This document shows, piece after piece, positions 36,126 through 45,745 of a stretch of 64,000 nt of DNA. Origin of the DNA: SAR202 cluster bacterium (GTDB lineage Bacteria; Chloroflexota; Dehalococcoidia; Lucifugimonadales; VXLM01); the NCBI GenBank assembly GCA_022448725.1, contig JAKUTR010000004.1:1-64000 (forward strand), given 5' to 3'. The notes under the pieces are model-generated. The model saw only the letters and a list, made by a program, of their open reading frames with translations, ran no database searches and was not told the origin of the DNA. A program made the position numbers and the translations under genes. The number at the start of each line of letters is the position of its first letter. The stretch's first letter is position 1.

Positions 36126-37196
36126 ATGCTCGATAAACTTGCATCACTCGAAAACCGTTACGATGAGCTTGAACACCTCATGGCTGACCCTGATATAGCG
36201 GGGGAATATGCACGCCTCCAGAATGTCATTAAAGAACATGCCGCGATAAAAAAAGTGGTCTTACTTTCGCGTGAATACAGACAGGTGATCACAGATCTTA
36301 AGGAAGTTCAGGATATAGCGCGTGAGGAGTCTGACCGTGAATTAGCCTCACTAGCCCGTGAAGAAATATCTGATTTACAGGACCGCAAGGGCCATCTGGA
36401 ACACCAACTGCGTATCGAGTTGATCCCTAAAGACCCCAACGATGAGAAGAATGTCATTGTTGAGGTACGTGCGGGCACTGGTGGTGAAGAAGCCGGGCTG
36501 TTCGCCGCCGAGATGTACAGGATGTACATGCGGTATGCGCAGCGGGCGGGCTGGGATCTAGACGTAATCAACAGTAACTCGAATGGGCTCGGGAGTATCA
36601 AAGAAATCGTATTCAAGATTGATGGAGATAACGCCTACAGTCGTCTAAAGCACGAGAGTGGTACCCACCGGGTTCAGCGTGTACCCGAGACCGAATCTAG
36701 TGGGCGTATTCATACCTCTGCTGCCACAGTTGCGGTACTGCCAGAAGCTGAAGAGGTTGATCTACAGGTTGACCCTGATGACCTACAAATTGACATCTAC
36801 TTCGCTAGTGGACATGGTGGACAAAGCGTCCAAAAGAATGCTACTGCTGTACGTATTACTCACGTACCCACTGGCATAGTTGCTACATGCCAGGATGAAC
36901 GTTCACAGCACAAGAACCGGGAAAAGGCAATGGCTGTACTCCGCTCACGGCTGCTCGCCCAAGAGGTTGAGAGACAGCAAAACGAGCGTTCAAGTGCCCG
37001 GAAGTCTCAAGTTGGATCCGGTGATCGTTCCGAGCGAGTTCGCACTTACAACTTTCCACAAGACCGTCTTACAGACCACAGAGTAGGATACACTCGTCAC
37101 AATCTAGAAGCTGTGCTCGACGGCGATATTGATGACATCATTGGGGAACTTATAACCCACGAACAAGCCATTAAGCTTGAGGAACTTGGTGCGTGA
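36126..37196 (+). CDS. prfA: Peptide chain release factor 1
   Basis: 356-aa class I release factor that reads UAA and UAG and triggers peptide release. The codon-recognition loop is of the PxT type (Pro-Glu-Thr in RVPETESSGRIHTSAATVAV), which marks RF1 rather than RF2. The catalytic GGQ is at 231-233 in SGHGGQSVQK, and HVPTGIVATCQDERSQHKN follows. The loop reads GHGGQSVQKNAT rather than the common GAGGQHVNKTDS, a modest departure. GAGG lies 5 nt before the ATG. The stop overlaps the prmC start. Confidence 0.95.
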   Translation: MLDKLASLENRYDELEHLMADPDIAGEYARLQNVIKEHAAIKKVVLLSREYRQVITDLKEVQDIAREESDRELASLAREEISDLQDRKGHLEHQLRIELIPKDPNDEKNVIVEVRAGTGGEEAGLFAAEMYRMYMRYAQRAGWDLDVINSNSNGLGSIKEIVFKIDGDNAYSRLKHESGTHRVQRVPETESSGRIHTSAATVAVLPEAEEVDLQVDPDDLQIDIYFASGHGGQSVQKNATAVRITHVPTGIVATCQDERSQHKNREKAMAVLRSRLLAQEVERQQNERSSARKSQVGSGDRSERVRTYNFPQDRLTDHRVGYTRHNLEAVLDGDIDDIIGELITHEQAIKLEELGA

Positions 37197-38062
37197 CCCT
37201 CCGCCACGTTTGGCTAAGCGCCCAACGCCAACTCTCAGACCAAGGTATCTGCGACGCATGGCTAGAGGCTGAGGTACTCCTGAGGCATACACTTTCCTTG
37301 GATCGGGCTGGATTCTTCGCTTCTCTTAGCCAGAAGGTTGAAGGTAAAACTAGGGAATCATTTGAGAAATTGATGTCCCGCCGGCTTACTCGAGAGCCTC
37401 TCGCATACATCACTGGCCACCGCGAATTTTTTAGCCTAGACCTCAAAATAACCCCCGACGTACTGATACCTCGTCAGGAAACCGAGTTACTAGTTGAGGC
37501 TGTTATAGAGTATGCGAAAACTCATACTCGTCCTATCACCATAGCAGACGTAGGTACTGGCAGCGGTTGTATAGCGATAGCTATTGCCGTTGCCCTTCCG
37601 TCGGCAACAGTACTAGCCACAGACCTGAGTCCAAGAGCACTAAATATCGCTCAAGGTAATTGTCTGAAGCATCACGTAGAGGATCGCGTCCATCTACTTG
37701 AGGGAGACCTGTTAAACGTTTTAGATAGGCCTGTCGATGTGGTCGTGTCTAATCCTCCATACCTAACACCAGCCGAGATACAGACCTCAAAAGAAGAAGT
37801 TAAACACGAACCCCAAATTGCACTATTGGGAGGACAAGAAGGAATCGACATCCTTGCTAAATTATTTAATGACGCCCCTCGGTACTTGAAACCAGGCGGA
37901 CTACTTTGTGTCGAGATTGATCCTCGCAGAGTTGATGCCACCAGATCTCTAGTTCAGGAAGGATTCGCCGGATGCCGTTATGAGATCAATCAAGACTTAG
38001 TTGGAGTAGAACGGATCCTTAAGGTATGGACAACAGAACGCCCTACTCAAGCGCCATTTTAG
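37193..38062 (+). CDS. prmC: Release factor glutamine methyltransferase
   Basis: 289-aa SAM-dependent enzyme that methylates the Gln of the GGQ motif in release factors. The N-terminal helical domain is followed by a Rossmann fold with IADVGTGSGCIAIAIA and the substrate motif NPPY at 187-190. The GTG start overlaps the prfA stop (GTGA), so enzyme and target are translationally coupled, a common arrangement. Length is normal. Confidence 0.94.
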   Translation: MTLRHVWLSAQRQLSDQGICDAWLEAEVLLRHTLSLDRAGFFASLSQKVEGKTRESFEKLMSRRLTREPLAYITGHREFFSLDLKITPDVLIPRQETELLVEAVIEYAKTHTRPITIADVGTGSGCIAIAIAVALPSATVLATDLSPRALNIAQGNCLKHHVEDRVHLLEGDLLNVLDRPVDVVVSNPPYLTPAEIQTSKEEVKHEPQIALLGGQEGIDILAKLFNDAPRYLKPGGLLCVEIDPRRVDATRSLVQEGFAGCRYEINQDLVGVERILKVWTTERPTQAPF

Positions 38063-38141
38063 TTATACACCTTAGAATTATTGCACCTGTAATAGAACAT
38101 GGAGCCTACTCCGTACATATAGACTCCGTCAGAGTAGTTGG

Positions 38142-39293
38142 TTAGCGATCAAAAACTCCTTTAGGTAATCCTGTCGGTACACCATCGGGTCTTTCACATG
38201 TAGTGTCTAACTCGATATGCCTGCCAATGTCCGAGGATTTATGGACTGCATGCATAATCTCCAACACGTGATTGGCAACATTACCGTTTACCCTACAAGT
38301 ACGCTGCTGTTTGATCGCCCAGACCATCTCAACTAATCCCATACCTCGAATTTCTCTGATTTCGTCATAGGCTAAGGGCATCTCTATCCACTCCATTTCC
38401 TTATCACCATCCATTGTGAGAAGACGAATACGTCCTCCGAGATGAACTGGATCCGGCACAGTAAGCGTCCCTTCTGTGCCATAAATTTCAATGGTTTTTT
38501 TTGTATGCGCCCTAACATCCCGTGTCGGCCCCCACATGTCAAAGCTGGTGGTTATATTGCCAATAGCTCCTGATTCGAAATCTAGAAGGCCAACAACGTG
38601 CGTGGAAACCTCCACGTCAATTTTCTTATCTCCAGCTATACGCTGGGGAAACATACGGGCATGAGAGCCAGTTACCCTTTTTACAGGACCAAGCAGGTTA
38701 ACTAAGGTGCTCAAATAGTACGGTCCTATATCAAACATCGGGCCACCACCTTTTTTGTAGTAGAACTCAGGATTTGGATGCCACCGCTCTACACCGTGAC
38801 TACCAAAACATGCAATAGCCGAAACAGGTTCACCAATTATCCCTTCATCAATTATCTTTCTACAGGTTTGAAGTCCCGGACTTAATACGGTATCTGGTGC
38901 ACAGCCCACCATCAGATTGCTGGATATTGCCTTGTTAATAATTCTCTGCCCATCTTTTAGTTCTATCGCAAGTGGCTTCTCACTGTATACGTGCTTTCCC
39001 GCTTCAAGAGCTTTCAAATTTACGGATGCGTGGGCTAGCGGGTTCGTTAAATTAAGAACAAGTTCTACTTCTGGATCTTGTAGCAATTGGGGGAAATCTA
39101 ACACTTTTGGAATATCAAACTTTTTTGAGGTCGCTACCGCTCGTTCATTTGATAAATCACTACATGCAACCAGATTTATGACATCTGAAAAGTTTCTGCG
39201 GATATTCTCTAAATAAACTGGGCTGATGTTCCCACAACCAACCACTCCCACATTGATATTTGGTCTCGCAAACTTTGTTTCCTGCATGTCCAT
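38142..39293 (-). CDS. Gfo/Idh/MocA-family oxidoreductase
   Basis: 383 aa. The Rossmann motif VGVVGCGNISPVYLENI is at the N-terminus, the conserved EKPLAIE at about residue 105, and the catalytic-domain segments GPMFDIGPYYLSTLVNLLGP and GTEGTLTVPDPVHLGG follow. It is a NAD(P)-dependent sugar or cyclitol dehydrogenase of unknown substrate. GGAG lies 5 nt before the first ATG. It is one of three members of this family in the window and is not especially similar to the others by eye. The tRNA-Pro gene lies upstream on the same strand. Confidence 0.83.
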   Translation of the reverse strand: MDMQETKFARPNINVGVVGCGNISPVYLENIRRNFSDVINLVACSDLSNERAVATSKKFDIPKVLDFPQLLQDPEVELVLNLTNPLAHASVNLKALEAGKHVYSEKPLAIELKDGQRIINKAISSNLMVGCAPDTVLSPGLQTCRKIIDEGIIGEPVSAIACFGSHGVERWHPNPEFYYKKGGGPMFDIGPYYLSTLVNLLGPVKRVTGSHARMFPQRIAGDKKIDVEVSTHVVGLLDFESGAIGNITTSFDMWGPTRDVRAHTKKTIEIYGTEGTLTVPDPVHLGGRIRLLTMDGDKEMEWIEMPLAYDEIREIRGMGLVEMVWAIKQQRTCRVNGNVANHVLEIMHAVHKSSDIGRHIELDTTCERPDGVPTGLPKGVFDR

Positions 39294-39443
39294 TCCTACT
39301 CCTAAGCTCCTAGCTTATCTTCAGGGGCTCGGGAAAATGGGACCTGAGATCTCTACGGCGTGACGAACAGGGTTGATTTAACTATTTGTACTGAGGAGCA
39401 GGTAGCTCAGACAGATGCTCTGATATAACTAGAAAAGACCCAA

Positions 39444-39520
39444 TGGTCGGGGTGACTGGACTCGAACCAGCGACCCCCTGCACCCCATGCAGGTGCGCTA
39501 CCAAACTGCGCCACACCCCG
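39444..39520 (-). tRNA. tRNA-Pro (anticodon GGG)
   Basis: The minus strand folds into a full cloverleaf of 77 nt: acceptor CGGGGTG paired with CACCCCG, D arm GCGC/GCGC, anticodon stem CCTGC/GCAGG with loop ATGGGGT giving anticodon GGG, and T arm GCTGG/CCAGT with TTCGAGT. Discriminator A and the CCA end are genome-encoded. Confidence 0.95.
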
Positions 39521-39529
39521 ACCATCAGT

Positions 39530-39559
39530 AGAATAGCACGCAGTGGAAGAAGCGTTCAA
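39530..39559 (-). promoter_or_regulatory. Promoter of tRNA-Pro
   Basis: On the minus strand TTGAAC (39559-39554) and TATTCT (39535-39530) are 18 nt apart and lie just upstream of the mature 5' end at 39520. Confidence 0.4.
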
Positions 39560-39663
39560 ACGTATATCAATCTCCTGTTCTCGATGGATTTACGAGCCAC
39601 CGAGACAGCCCCCTAACCGTTGCCCAAATCGGCAACAGATCTAGCGTACAGATACCGGACCTT

Positions 39664-40530
39664 TTACATAGTTGGCGGCCCCTGGCGAATCCTCGCTCGA
39701 CATTCCTCAATAGTTCCATTCCATGGACCAAAACTATGAGTTTGCCAAGTCAACCCAGCATCTTCATACTCTGCTGCTATACGTCCAAGCTCACTTCTGC
39801 TCATCATAGAATCCTGGATACCAGTCACCACGTCAAACGGTCCTTCCGATACGCGATATGATTTGGTGAAAATCACCGCATCTTCAATATCTTGGGGCAT
39901 CAATACAGGCATCTCTGATGTCATGTCAGTCGGTTCGGTTCCATCATTTTTGATCGGAAACATTCCATCCCACCTAGCAGCTCGCCGAAACGGTGGTTTC
40001 CGGGGCCAAACTCCAGCAACCCATATTGGTATGCGCGGTTGTTGAAGCGTAGGTGGTTGGAAGGTGACGTTATCGATTTGATAGTGCTGCCCCCGGTAGC
40101 TAGTGGGATCACCACTCCATAGACTAGTAAGTACATCCAATCCCTCATCGAGCATCCTCGCACGAGTGATATTGTCAGTCTCCATCCCAAACGAAGCAAA
40201 CTCCAGATCGGGCGGAGCTCCCAAACCAACCCCTAAGATAAGACGACCGTCCGATACCTGATCCACCGAAACTGTCTCACGAGCGAGCTTCCAAGCACTT
40301 CGCCGTGCGAGTGGGGTTACCATAGTACCTAGACGAATTCGTTCAGTATTCAAAGCAATGGCAGTGAGAGCAACCCAAGGATCAACAAAGGGGTCGGTTT
40401 CACCAAGCCAGAGATGATCCCAAATGAACAGCCCATCCCACCCGGCATCTTCGGCCTCTTTACCGATCTCAGCCATAGTTCGCGGATGAAAGTATTCGCC
40501 AAAATTTGGTATATCAACTGCGAATCTCAT
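39664..40530 (-). CDS. LLM-class flavin-dependent (F420-type) oxidoreductase
   Basis: 288 aa of the luciferase-like monooxygenase superfamily, (beta/alpha)8 barrel. Visible segments are the N-terminal FAVDIPNFGEYFHPRTMAEI, DGLFIWDHLW, TERIRLGTMVTPLARR and GRLILGVGLGAPPDLEF. These proteins use F420 or FMN to oxidise or reduce small organic compounds. The ATG at 40530 is chosen because GAGG lies 7 nt upstream; the frame from 40593 adds an unrelated leader. Paralogue expansion of this superfamily is known for SAR202 Chloroflexota. It is divergent from the DUF1800 cluster. Confidence 0.83.
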   Translation of the reverse strand: MRFAVDIPNFGEYFHPRTMAEIGKEAEDAGWDGLFIWDHLWLGETDPFVDPWVALTAIALNTERIRLGTMVTPLARRSAWKLARETVSVDQVSDGRLILGVGLGAPPDLEFASFGMETDNITRARMLDEGLDVLTSLWSGDPTSYRGQHYQIDNVTFQPPTLQQPRIPIWVAGVWPRKPPFRRAARWDGMFPIKNDGTEPTDMTSEMPVLMPQDIEDAVIFTKSYRVSEGPFDVVTGIQDSMMSRSELGRIAAEYEDAGLTWQTHSFGPWNGTIEECRARIRQGPPTM

Positions 40531-40629
40531 AGTTCGCCTCGTTTCACCCCTCAATGAATGGAGTAATAGAGTACAATACCCCAGCGGTTTCAACCCGCAA
40601 AATAAGCCACATCTGAAGGAGTTTGGCTT

Positions 40630-42036
40630 ATGCCTAACACAGAAGATATAGCTCTAATATCGCACCTTATTCGGCGTGGCGGTTTCGGCGCACCTCGGAC
40701 CGAGATCAATGAGCACGCTGAGCGTGGTTACGATGCGACTGTCGAATGGTTGTTAGACCCTGATAGTGAACCAGAGGTTGACACTGCCTCTCTCTATCGA
40801 TACCACCCAGATGCTGAGCGCCCTTTTAGGCTAGCAAACGGGATGGAATGGCTGTACCGGATGGTCACCACTCAACGCCCTCTAGAAGAGAAGATGGCAC
40901 TATTCTGGCACCAAGTGTTCGCAACTGGTGAAAACAAAGTCGAAAGCGTCTACGAGATAGCTCAACAAATCCAGATGTTCCGGGAGCATGGACTCGGTAA
41001 CTACCGTGAACTCCTATTGTCGCTAGCCCAAAACCCAGCAGTTCTCTACTGGCTCGATAACCAAGAGAATCACAAGCGGGCTCCAAATGAAAATTGGGGA
41101 CGTGAACTGATGGAACTATTTTCTATGGGCATCGGGAACTATACTGAGAAAGATGTCTATGAAGCATCCCGTGCTTTCACAGGATGGGCCTTTGATACCA
41201 AGATACACTGGCTTTTGTGGGGGCCGCACCTATGGAACTATGAGTTTCACGCCGAGGACCACGATGCGACAGACAAGACTTTATTTGGGCACTCAGGCAA
41301 CCTAGATGGGACCGACGTAATTGACCTGATTGTGCAGCAACCATCGTGCCACGTATTCATCGCAAGACATTTGTACAATTTCTTCGTAGCAGATGAGCCA
41401 CAGGTGCCAGCATGGCCAATTGAGCCCCCGCGAGACCCTGAGGCCATTCGGGACATATGTGGCGTGTTTGTCAACTCAGATTACAATCTAAAGCCAGTCT
41501 TGCGAGCCATCTTTACCTCGGACTTTTTTAAAGAGGCCTCCTTCAAGCGTGTGCGTAATCCAGCAGAAGTATTCGCAGGGACTCTACGAGTAACCGGCTC
41601 CTTCCCAGAGCCTCACCCCGGCTGGGAAAATATCTCACTGGAACCATCGTATATGGGGCAACAACTCTATGATCCCCCAAGTGTCGAAGGCTGGCACACT
41701 GGACATGAGTGGATTAATAGTGGAGCTTTCGTCCAACGAGTCAACTTTATGGCTGATCAACTGGGAGATGCTTCTCTCCCGGGAGTCCAAGACATCATAC
41801 GACGTATCGCCTCTTCCAACGGTAAGGGTATGTCGCCAGATCAACTTGTGGATGGATGTCTCGAACAGATGGGACCACTCCAAGTCAAAGATAGCACCCG
41901 ACGTGAACTCATTGATTTCGTCCAATCCGAGACAGACCAAATATCTTGGCATAATGGTGACTACGAAAAGGGAGCAGACGTAACTTGCAAGGTACTCGCC
42001 CTGATAACGGGTACACGCGAGTACCAGTTCGGCTAA
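40630..42036 (+). CDS. DUF1800 protein, copy 1
   Basis: 468 aa. The sequence matches the DUF1800 family: HLIRRGGFGAPRTEI near the N-terminus, FWHQVFATG, a strongly conserved NWGRELMELFSMGIGNYTEK around residues 156-175, FTGW, GHSGNLDGTDVID and VEGWHTGHEWINSG. The biochemical function of this family is not established; its genes commonly sit beside DUF1501 genes, as here. No signal peptide is visible. It is followed 10 nt later by a close paralogue sharing most of these motifs. GAAGGAG lies before the ATG. It is the first gene of a five-gene cluster with NHL propellers and a DUF1501 protein. Confidence 0.85.
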   Translation: MPNTEDIALISHLIRRGGFGAPRTEINEHAERGYDATVEWLLDPDSEPEVDTASLYRYHPDAERPFRLANGMEWLYRMVTTQRPLEEKMALFWHQVFATGENKVESVYEIAQQIQMFREHGLGNYRELLLSLAQNPAVLYWLDNQENHKRAPNENWGRELMELFSMGIGNYTEKDVYEASRAFTGWAFDTKIHWLLWGPHLWNYEFHAEDHDATDKTLFGHSGNLDGTDVIDLIVQQPSCHVFIARHLYNFFVADEPQVPAWPIEPPRDPEAIRDICGVFVNSDYNLKPVLRAIFTSDFFKEASFKRVRNPAEVFAGTLRVTGSFPEPHPGWENISLEPSYMGQQLYDPPSVEGWHTGHEWINSGAFVQRVNFMADQLGDASLPGVQDIIRRIASSNGKGMSPDQLVDGCLEQMGPLQVKDSTRRELIDFVQSETDQISWHNGDYEKGADVTCKVLALITGTREYQFG

Positions 42037-42046
42037 GATCCAAGAT

Positions 42047-43459
42047 ATGCCTAATCAAACGGATATTGCTCTCATTGCACACTTGATGCGACGAGCAGGG
42101 TTCGGCGCCAATCGCACAGAGTTAGAAACCTTTGCAGATCTCGGATACGAGTGGACTGTGGAATGGCTTCTTAACCCTGAGGAACAACCTGACATTAACG
42201 AGTATCAGTTATATCGGTATATGCCAATGTTGGAATACCCTCAAGTAGGCTACTCGGCACACGGTCAAGCAGAGTGGTTCTACCGCATGGTTAATAGTCA
42301 ACGCCCGCTTCAAGAAAAAATTGCATTATTCTGGCATCAGGTTTTTGCAACAGCTACTCAGAAGGTTTGGGCACACGGAGTTATAGCTCAAATCAACATG
42401 TTTCGTGAGAAGGGACTTGGTAGTCTACGTGATCTATTAGTTGCCGTTGCACAAGATCCAGCAATGATTAAATGGCTGGACAACCAAGAAAGCCACAAAC
42501 GTTCTGTTAACGAGAACTGGGGCCGTGAACTACTTGAACTTTTCTCGCTTGGTGTCGGCAACTACACAGAGACAGATGTATACGAGTGCGCCAGGGCATT
42601 CACTGGTTGGACAATAGGTGGTGACCTGAATTCCTATATCTACGCATCTATTGACTGGTCGTTTAAATACGATGCCGCTGACCATGACCGCGATAACAAA
42701 ATTTTCCTAGGCCACTCCGGGAATCTCGACGGCGATGAAATAATCGACATCCTCGTTCAACAGCCAGCGTGTCACAGTTTCATTGCGCGCCATCTGTACA
42801 ATTTTTTCGTAGCAGACGAGCCACAAGTACCCGCCTGGCAAATAGAAGAGCCTAGAGATCCCGAAGCCGTCCGTTTCCTAATGGGAAAGCTAGTTGAGTT
42901 CGATCTAGAAATTCGTCCAGTACTACGTTCGCTTTTCAATACATCGTTTTTTCAGGATTCTGTGTACCAAAAGGTTAAAAGCCCAGCTGAAGTAGTTGCT
43001 GGCACGACAAAAATAATTGGAACACCGACTCAGCCTAGCCAAGAATGGTTTGATCTCGGCAAGACTGCAACAATCTTTGGTCAAGACCTTCTGAACCCTC
43101 CGACCGTTGAGGGATGGCACACAGGGTATGAATGGATCAACAGTGGTGCTTTGGTTAGCCGAGTTAATTACACCGCCAACCAATTTAGGAGATCTAACAC
43201 TCCAGGGATTGACCTTCTCATCGACAGAATCGCCTCATCCAGTAGTTCAGTCATGAGCCCGGAGGAGCTTGTAGAAAAATGCCTAGACTTGATGGGGCCT
43301 ATATCCGTTCGGGAAAAAACCAAAACGGAACTCGTGGATCATGTGAGCAGTGAGGGCAAAATATCTTGGGCGACACCCAATGATCACTCCAGGTCTTCGC
43401 AACGTACACGTGACCTATTGGCGCTCATTGCAGGTACACGGGAATACCAGTTTAACTAA
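42047..43459 (+). CDS. DUF1800 protein, copy 2
   Basis: 470 aa, a tandem paralogue of the preceding gene and almost the same length. It repeats HLMRRAGFGANRTELE, FWHQVFATA, NWGRELLELFSLGVGNYTET, GHSGNLDGDEIID, RHLYNFFVADEPQVPAW and VEGWHTGYEWINSG. The central region after FTGW differs more (GGDLNSYIYASIDWSFKYD) and may set specificity or partner choice. Like copy 1 it lacks a signal peptide. The NHL gene starts 1 nt after its stop, so translation is likely coupled. Retention of two divergent copies suggests a heteromeric pair. Confidence 0.85.
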   Translation: MPNQTDIALIAHLMRRAGFGANRTELETFADLGYEWTVEWLLNPEEQPDINEYQLYRYMPMLEYPQVGYSAHGQAEWFYRMVNSQRPLQEKIALFWHQVFATATQKVWAHGVIAQINMFREKGLGSLRDLLVAVAQDPAMIKWLDNQESHKRSVNENWGRELLELFSLGVGNYTETDVYECARAFTGWTIGGDLNSYIYASIDWSFKYDAADHDRDNKIFLGHSGNLDGDEIIDILVQQPACHSFIARHLYNFFVADEPQVPAWQIEEPRDPEAVRFLMGKLVEFDLEIRPVLRSLFNTSFFQDSVYQKVKSPAEVVAGTTKIIGTPTQPSQEWFDLGKTATIFGQDLLNPPTVEGWHTGYEWINSGALVSRVNYTANQFRRSNTPGIDLLIDRIASSSSSVMSPEELVEKCLDLMGPISVREKTKTELVDHVSSEGKISWATPNDHSRSSQRTRDLLALIAGTREYQFN

Positions 43460-43460
43460 T

Positions 43461-44507
43461 ATGCTCATAACCTACGGCGGCGGAAAAGCCTGGAATTTTA
43501 GCCACTCTCTGGGACGACCCACTGGGGAGCACAATGGTACAACCGGTGGATTCATGAATCCTGTAAGTATCGCAGTTGCTGACGAGAATAATCTATTCGT
43601 ACTCAATCGTGGCTGGGGAACTCTTTTAATTCAGGATAGAGCACACGATGCTGGTTGCCGGATTGGTAAAATGACAATTGACGAATACCACTTTGGAGAC
43701 TTCGCTAGGGGCGAATTCGTCTGGCCAGTTGGATTGGCTATCTCTGCAGACGGTAATCTATACGTGAGCGACGAAGCTGACCATAAAATAGCCTGGCTAC
43801 CCCCTGACAGAATAGTACCTTTCCCTGAAAATATTCCAACTGGAGAGAGGCTTGGAGAGTGGGGAGCACTCGGGTGTGCTGAAGGCCAAATCAACGCACC
43901 AGCGGGCATTGAATTCGACCAACATGATGACCTATACGTGGTGGATAGTGGTAACAACCGTGTCCAGAAATTTACTAAACATGGTGACTTTCTAATGACT
44001 TGGGGAACCGCCGGCACCGGTAACGGCGAATTCGATCACCCTTGGGGCATAACGATTGACCATCAAGGATTCATATACGTTGCAGACTGGGGTAATAACC
44101 GAATCCAAAAGTTCACTCCTAGCGGTGAATTTGTGATGTGTATTGGTGACGGGTATGAACTTGACCACCCGGCTGACGTAGCTGTCGACAGCGAGGGTGA
44201 CGTCTACGTCGCTGATTGGGGCAATAAACGTGTACAAATCTTTGAAAGTGATGGAAACCTACTTGCATCCTTAAGCGGTGATGCTAGTGAATTCTCTAAA
44301 GCTCAAGAGTACGTAATTACCAGAGATAATGCTAAGCAAAGCTTCGCAATGAATACTAACCACCCCGCCGTAACAAACATGGGGCGGTTTGGACGGGTTA
44401 CAGGCGTCGAAGTTACAACAGACGATCGAATCATCGCGACAGACAGCCGGGGTAGGCTACAGGTGTATGACAAGGACAAGCAATTTGTCCTTATCCCGCC
44501 ACCTTGA
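43461..44507 (+). CDS. NHL-repeat propeller, copy 1
   Basis: 348 aa, probably a six-bladed propeller. It starts with the short YGGGKAWNFSHSLGRPTGEH segment and then NHL blades such as LYVVDSGNNRVQKFTKHG, IYVADWGNNRIQKFTPSG and VYVADWGNKRVQIFESDG. The start is at 43461, 1 nt after the DUF1800 stop; the longer frame would overlap that gene. There is no signal peptide, so it should be cytosolic. A near-identical architecture recurs in the last gene of the cluster. Function unknown; NHL propellers often act as binding scaffolds. Confidence 0.8.
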   Translation: MLITYGGGKAWNFSHSLGRPTGEHNGTTGGFMNPVSIAVADENNLFVLNRGWGTLLIQDRAHDAGCRIGKMTIDEYHFGDFARGEFVWPVGLAISADGNLYVSDEADHKIAWLPPDRIVPFPENIPTGERLGEWGALGCAEGQINAPAGIEFDQHDDLYVVDSGNNRVQKFTKHGDFLMTWGTAGTGNGEFDHPWGITIDHQGFIYVADWGNNRIQKFTPSGEFVMCIGDGYELDHPADVAVDSEGDVYVADWGNKRVQIFESDGNLLASLSGDASEFSKAQEYVITRDNAKQSFAMNTNHPAVTNMGRFGRVTGVEVTTDDRIIATDSRGRLQVYDKDKQFVLIPPP

Positions 44508-44566
44508 TCCTCACATACGGATACATATGAATTCTGATATGATCCTTAGACTCTCAGGAGACGCGT

Positions 44567-45706
44567 ATGGACACTAAAATGAATGGGGACGCGCCTGTCC
44601 TCGTGGTACTACAGTTAACTGGTGGGAATGACTATCTCAACACCGTAGTCCCCTACTCGAATGCCCTTTATTACGATAACCGATCATCCCTTGGAATCCC
44701 AGAAGAAGACGTAATGAAGATTGATGATACGGTCGGCCTCAATCCCGCGATGGGTCCTTTGAAAGATGTGTACGATCGCGGAGACATGTCCATTATCCAC
44801 GGCGTAGGTTTCGAGAACTCGACCCGCTCGCACTTCCGTGCCATGGACATCTGGCACACCGCAGAGCCTGATAAAGTCAGCATGGAAGGATGGCTAGGAC
44901 GAACTGTCCGAGACCTCGATCCTGAAGGGGAAAATCCTGTAACAGCGGTGAACGTCGGCCAAGGGTTACCGCGTGCTATGGTTGCACCCGGAGTCTCAGT
45001 TGCATCAGTAGCGGACCTTTCAACCTATGGACTGCTAACTGGGGTTGAAGAACGGCAACTCCGCGAGAAAATGCTAGATCGGTTTGCAAACATGTACACC
45101 CCAGCCATTGGCTCTGGCCCTGTTATGGATTACTTGGCACAAACAGGTCTTGATGCACTCAAGGGTGCGGATATGCTAAAGGATGCACCGTTGGCGTACG
45201 AGTCTTCTATCGAATACGGAAACACCCCTCTAGCTGGCAAACTCCGTGACATTGCTAAGATTCATACAGCTAACTTGGGCACACGCGTGCTGTACGCTGA
45301 GCATGGCGGTTATGATACTCACGCTGCTCAAGGTCCAAACCACCCAAAGCTTTGGAGCGATGTTGCCGGTGCAGTTAATGACTTCTGGGCTGACTTGAAA
45401 GAGCATGATTCTGACCAGAACGTAGTGATGTTTATTTTCACTGAGTTCGGAAGACGCGTGAAAGAGAACGGGACTGGAACCGATCATGGAGCTGGGGGCG
45501 TTGCATTCACCCTTGGACCAAGTGTCAAGGGAGGACAATATAACGACTACCCATCACTCGCTCCTGAGGATCTCCGAGAGGGGGATCTTGCCCCTAATCA
45601 GGACTTCCGCGGCGTCTACTCCACTCTAATTGAAGATTGGTTTGGCCTCGACGCAAAACCTATCGTTGAAGGAACGTTTGAAAAGCCTGACCTTATACAT
45701 AAATAA
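44567..45706 (+). CDS. DUF1501 protein
   Basis: 379 aa of DUF1501, a family with an alkaline-phosphatase-like fold. Visible signatures are VLVVLQLTGGNDYLNTVVPY at the N-terminus, SIIHGVGFENSTRSHFRAMDIW (the usual family reads like N-x-S-R-S-H-F), YDTHAAQ, and VVMFIFTEFGRRVKENGTGTDHG with the conserved DHG near the C-terminus. Most DUF1501 proteins carry a Tat signal peptide before the GGND region; this one starts only about 15 residues before it and has none. Its partner genes are the two DUF1800 copies upstream. GGAG lies before the ATG. Confidence 0.87.
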   Translation: MDTKMNGDAPVLVVLQLTGGNDYLNTVVPYSNALYYDNRSSLGIPEEDVMKIDDTVGLNPAMGPLKDVYDRGDMSIIHGVGFENSTRSHFRAMDIWHTAEPDKVSMEGWLGRTVRDLDPEGENPVTAVNVGQGLPRAMVAPGVSVASVADLSTYGLLTGVEERQLREKMLDRFANMYTPAIGSGPVMDYLAQTGLDALKGADMLKDAPLAYESSIEYGNTPLAGKLRDIAKIHTANLGTRVLYAEHGGYDTHAAQGPNHPKLWSDVAGAVNDFWADLKEHDSDQNVVMFIFTEFGRRVKENGTGTDHGAGGVAFTLGPSVKGGQYNDYPSLAPEDLREGDLAPNQDFRGVYSTLIEDWFGLDAKPIVEGTFEKPDLIHK

Positions 45707-45745
45707 CACACGCTACCCTAGTCAATAACACAACAAGCAACATTT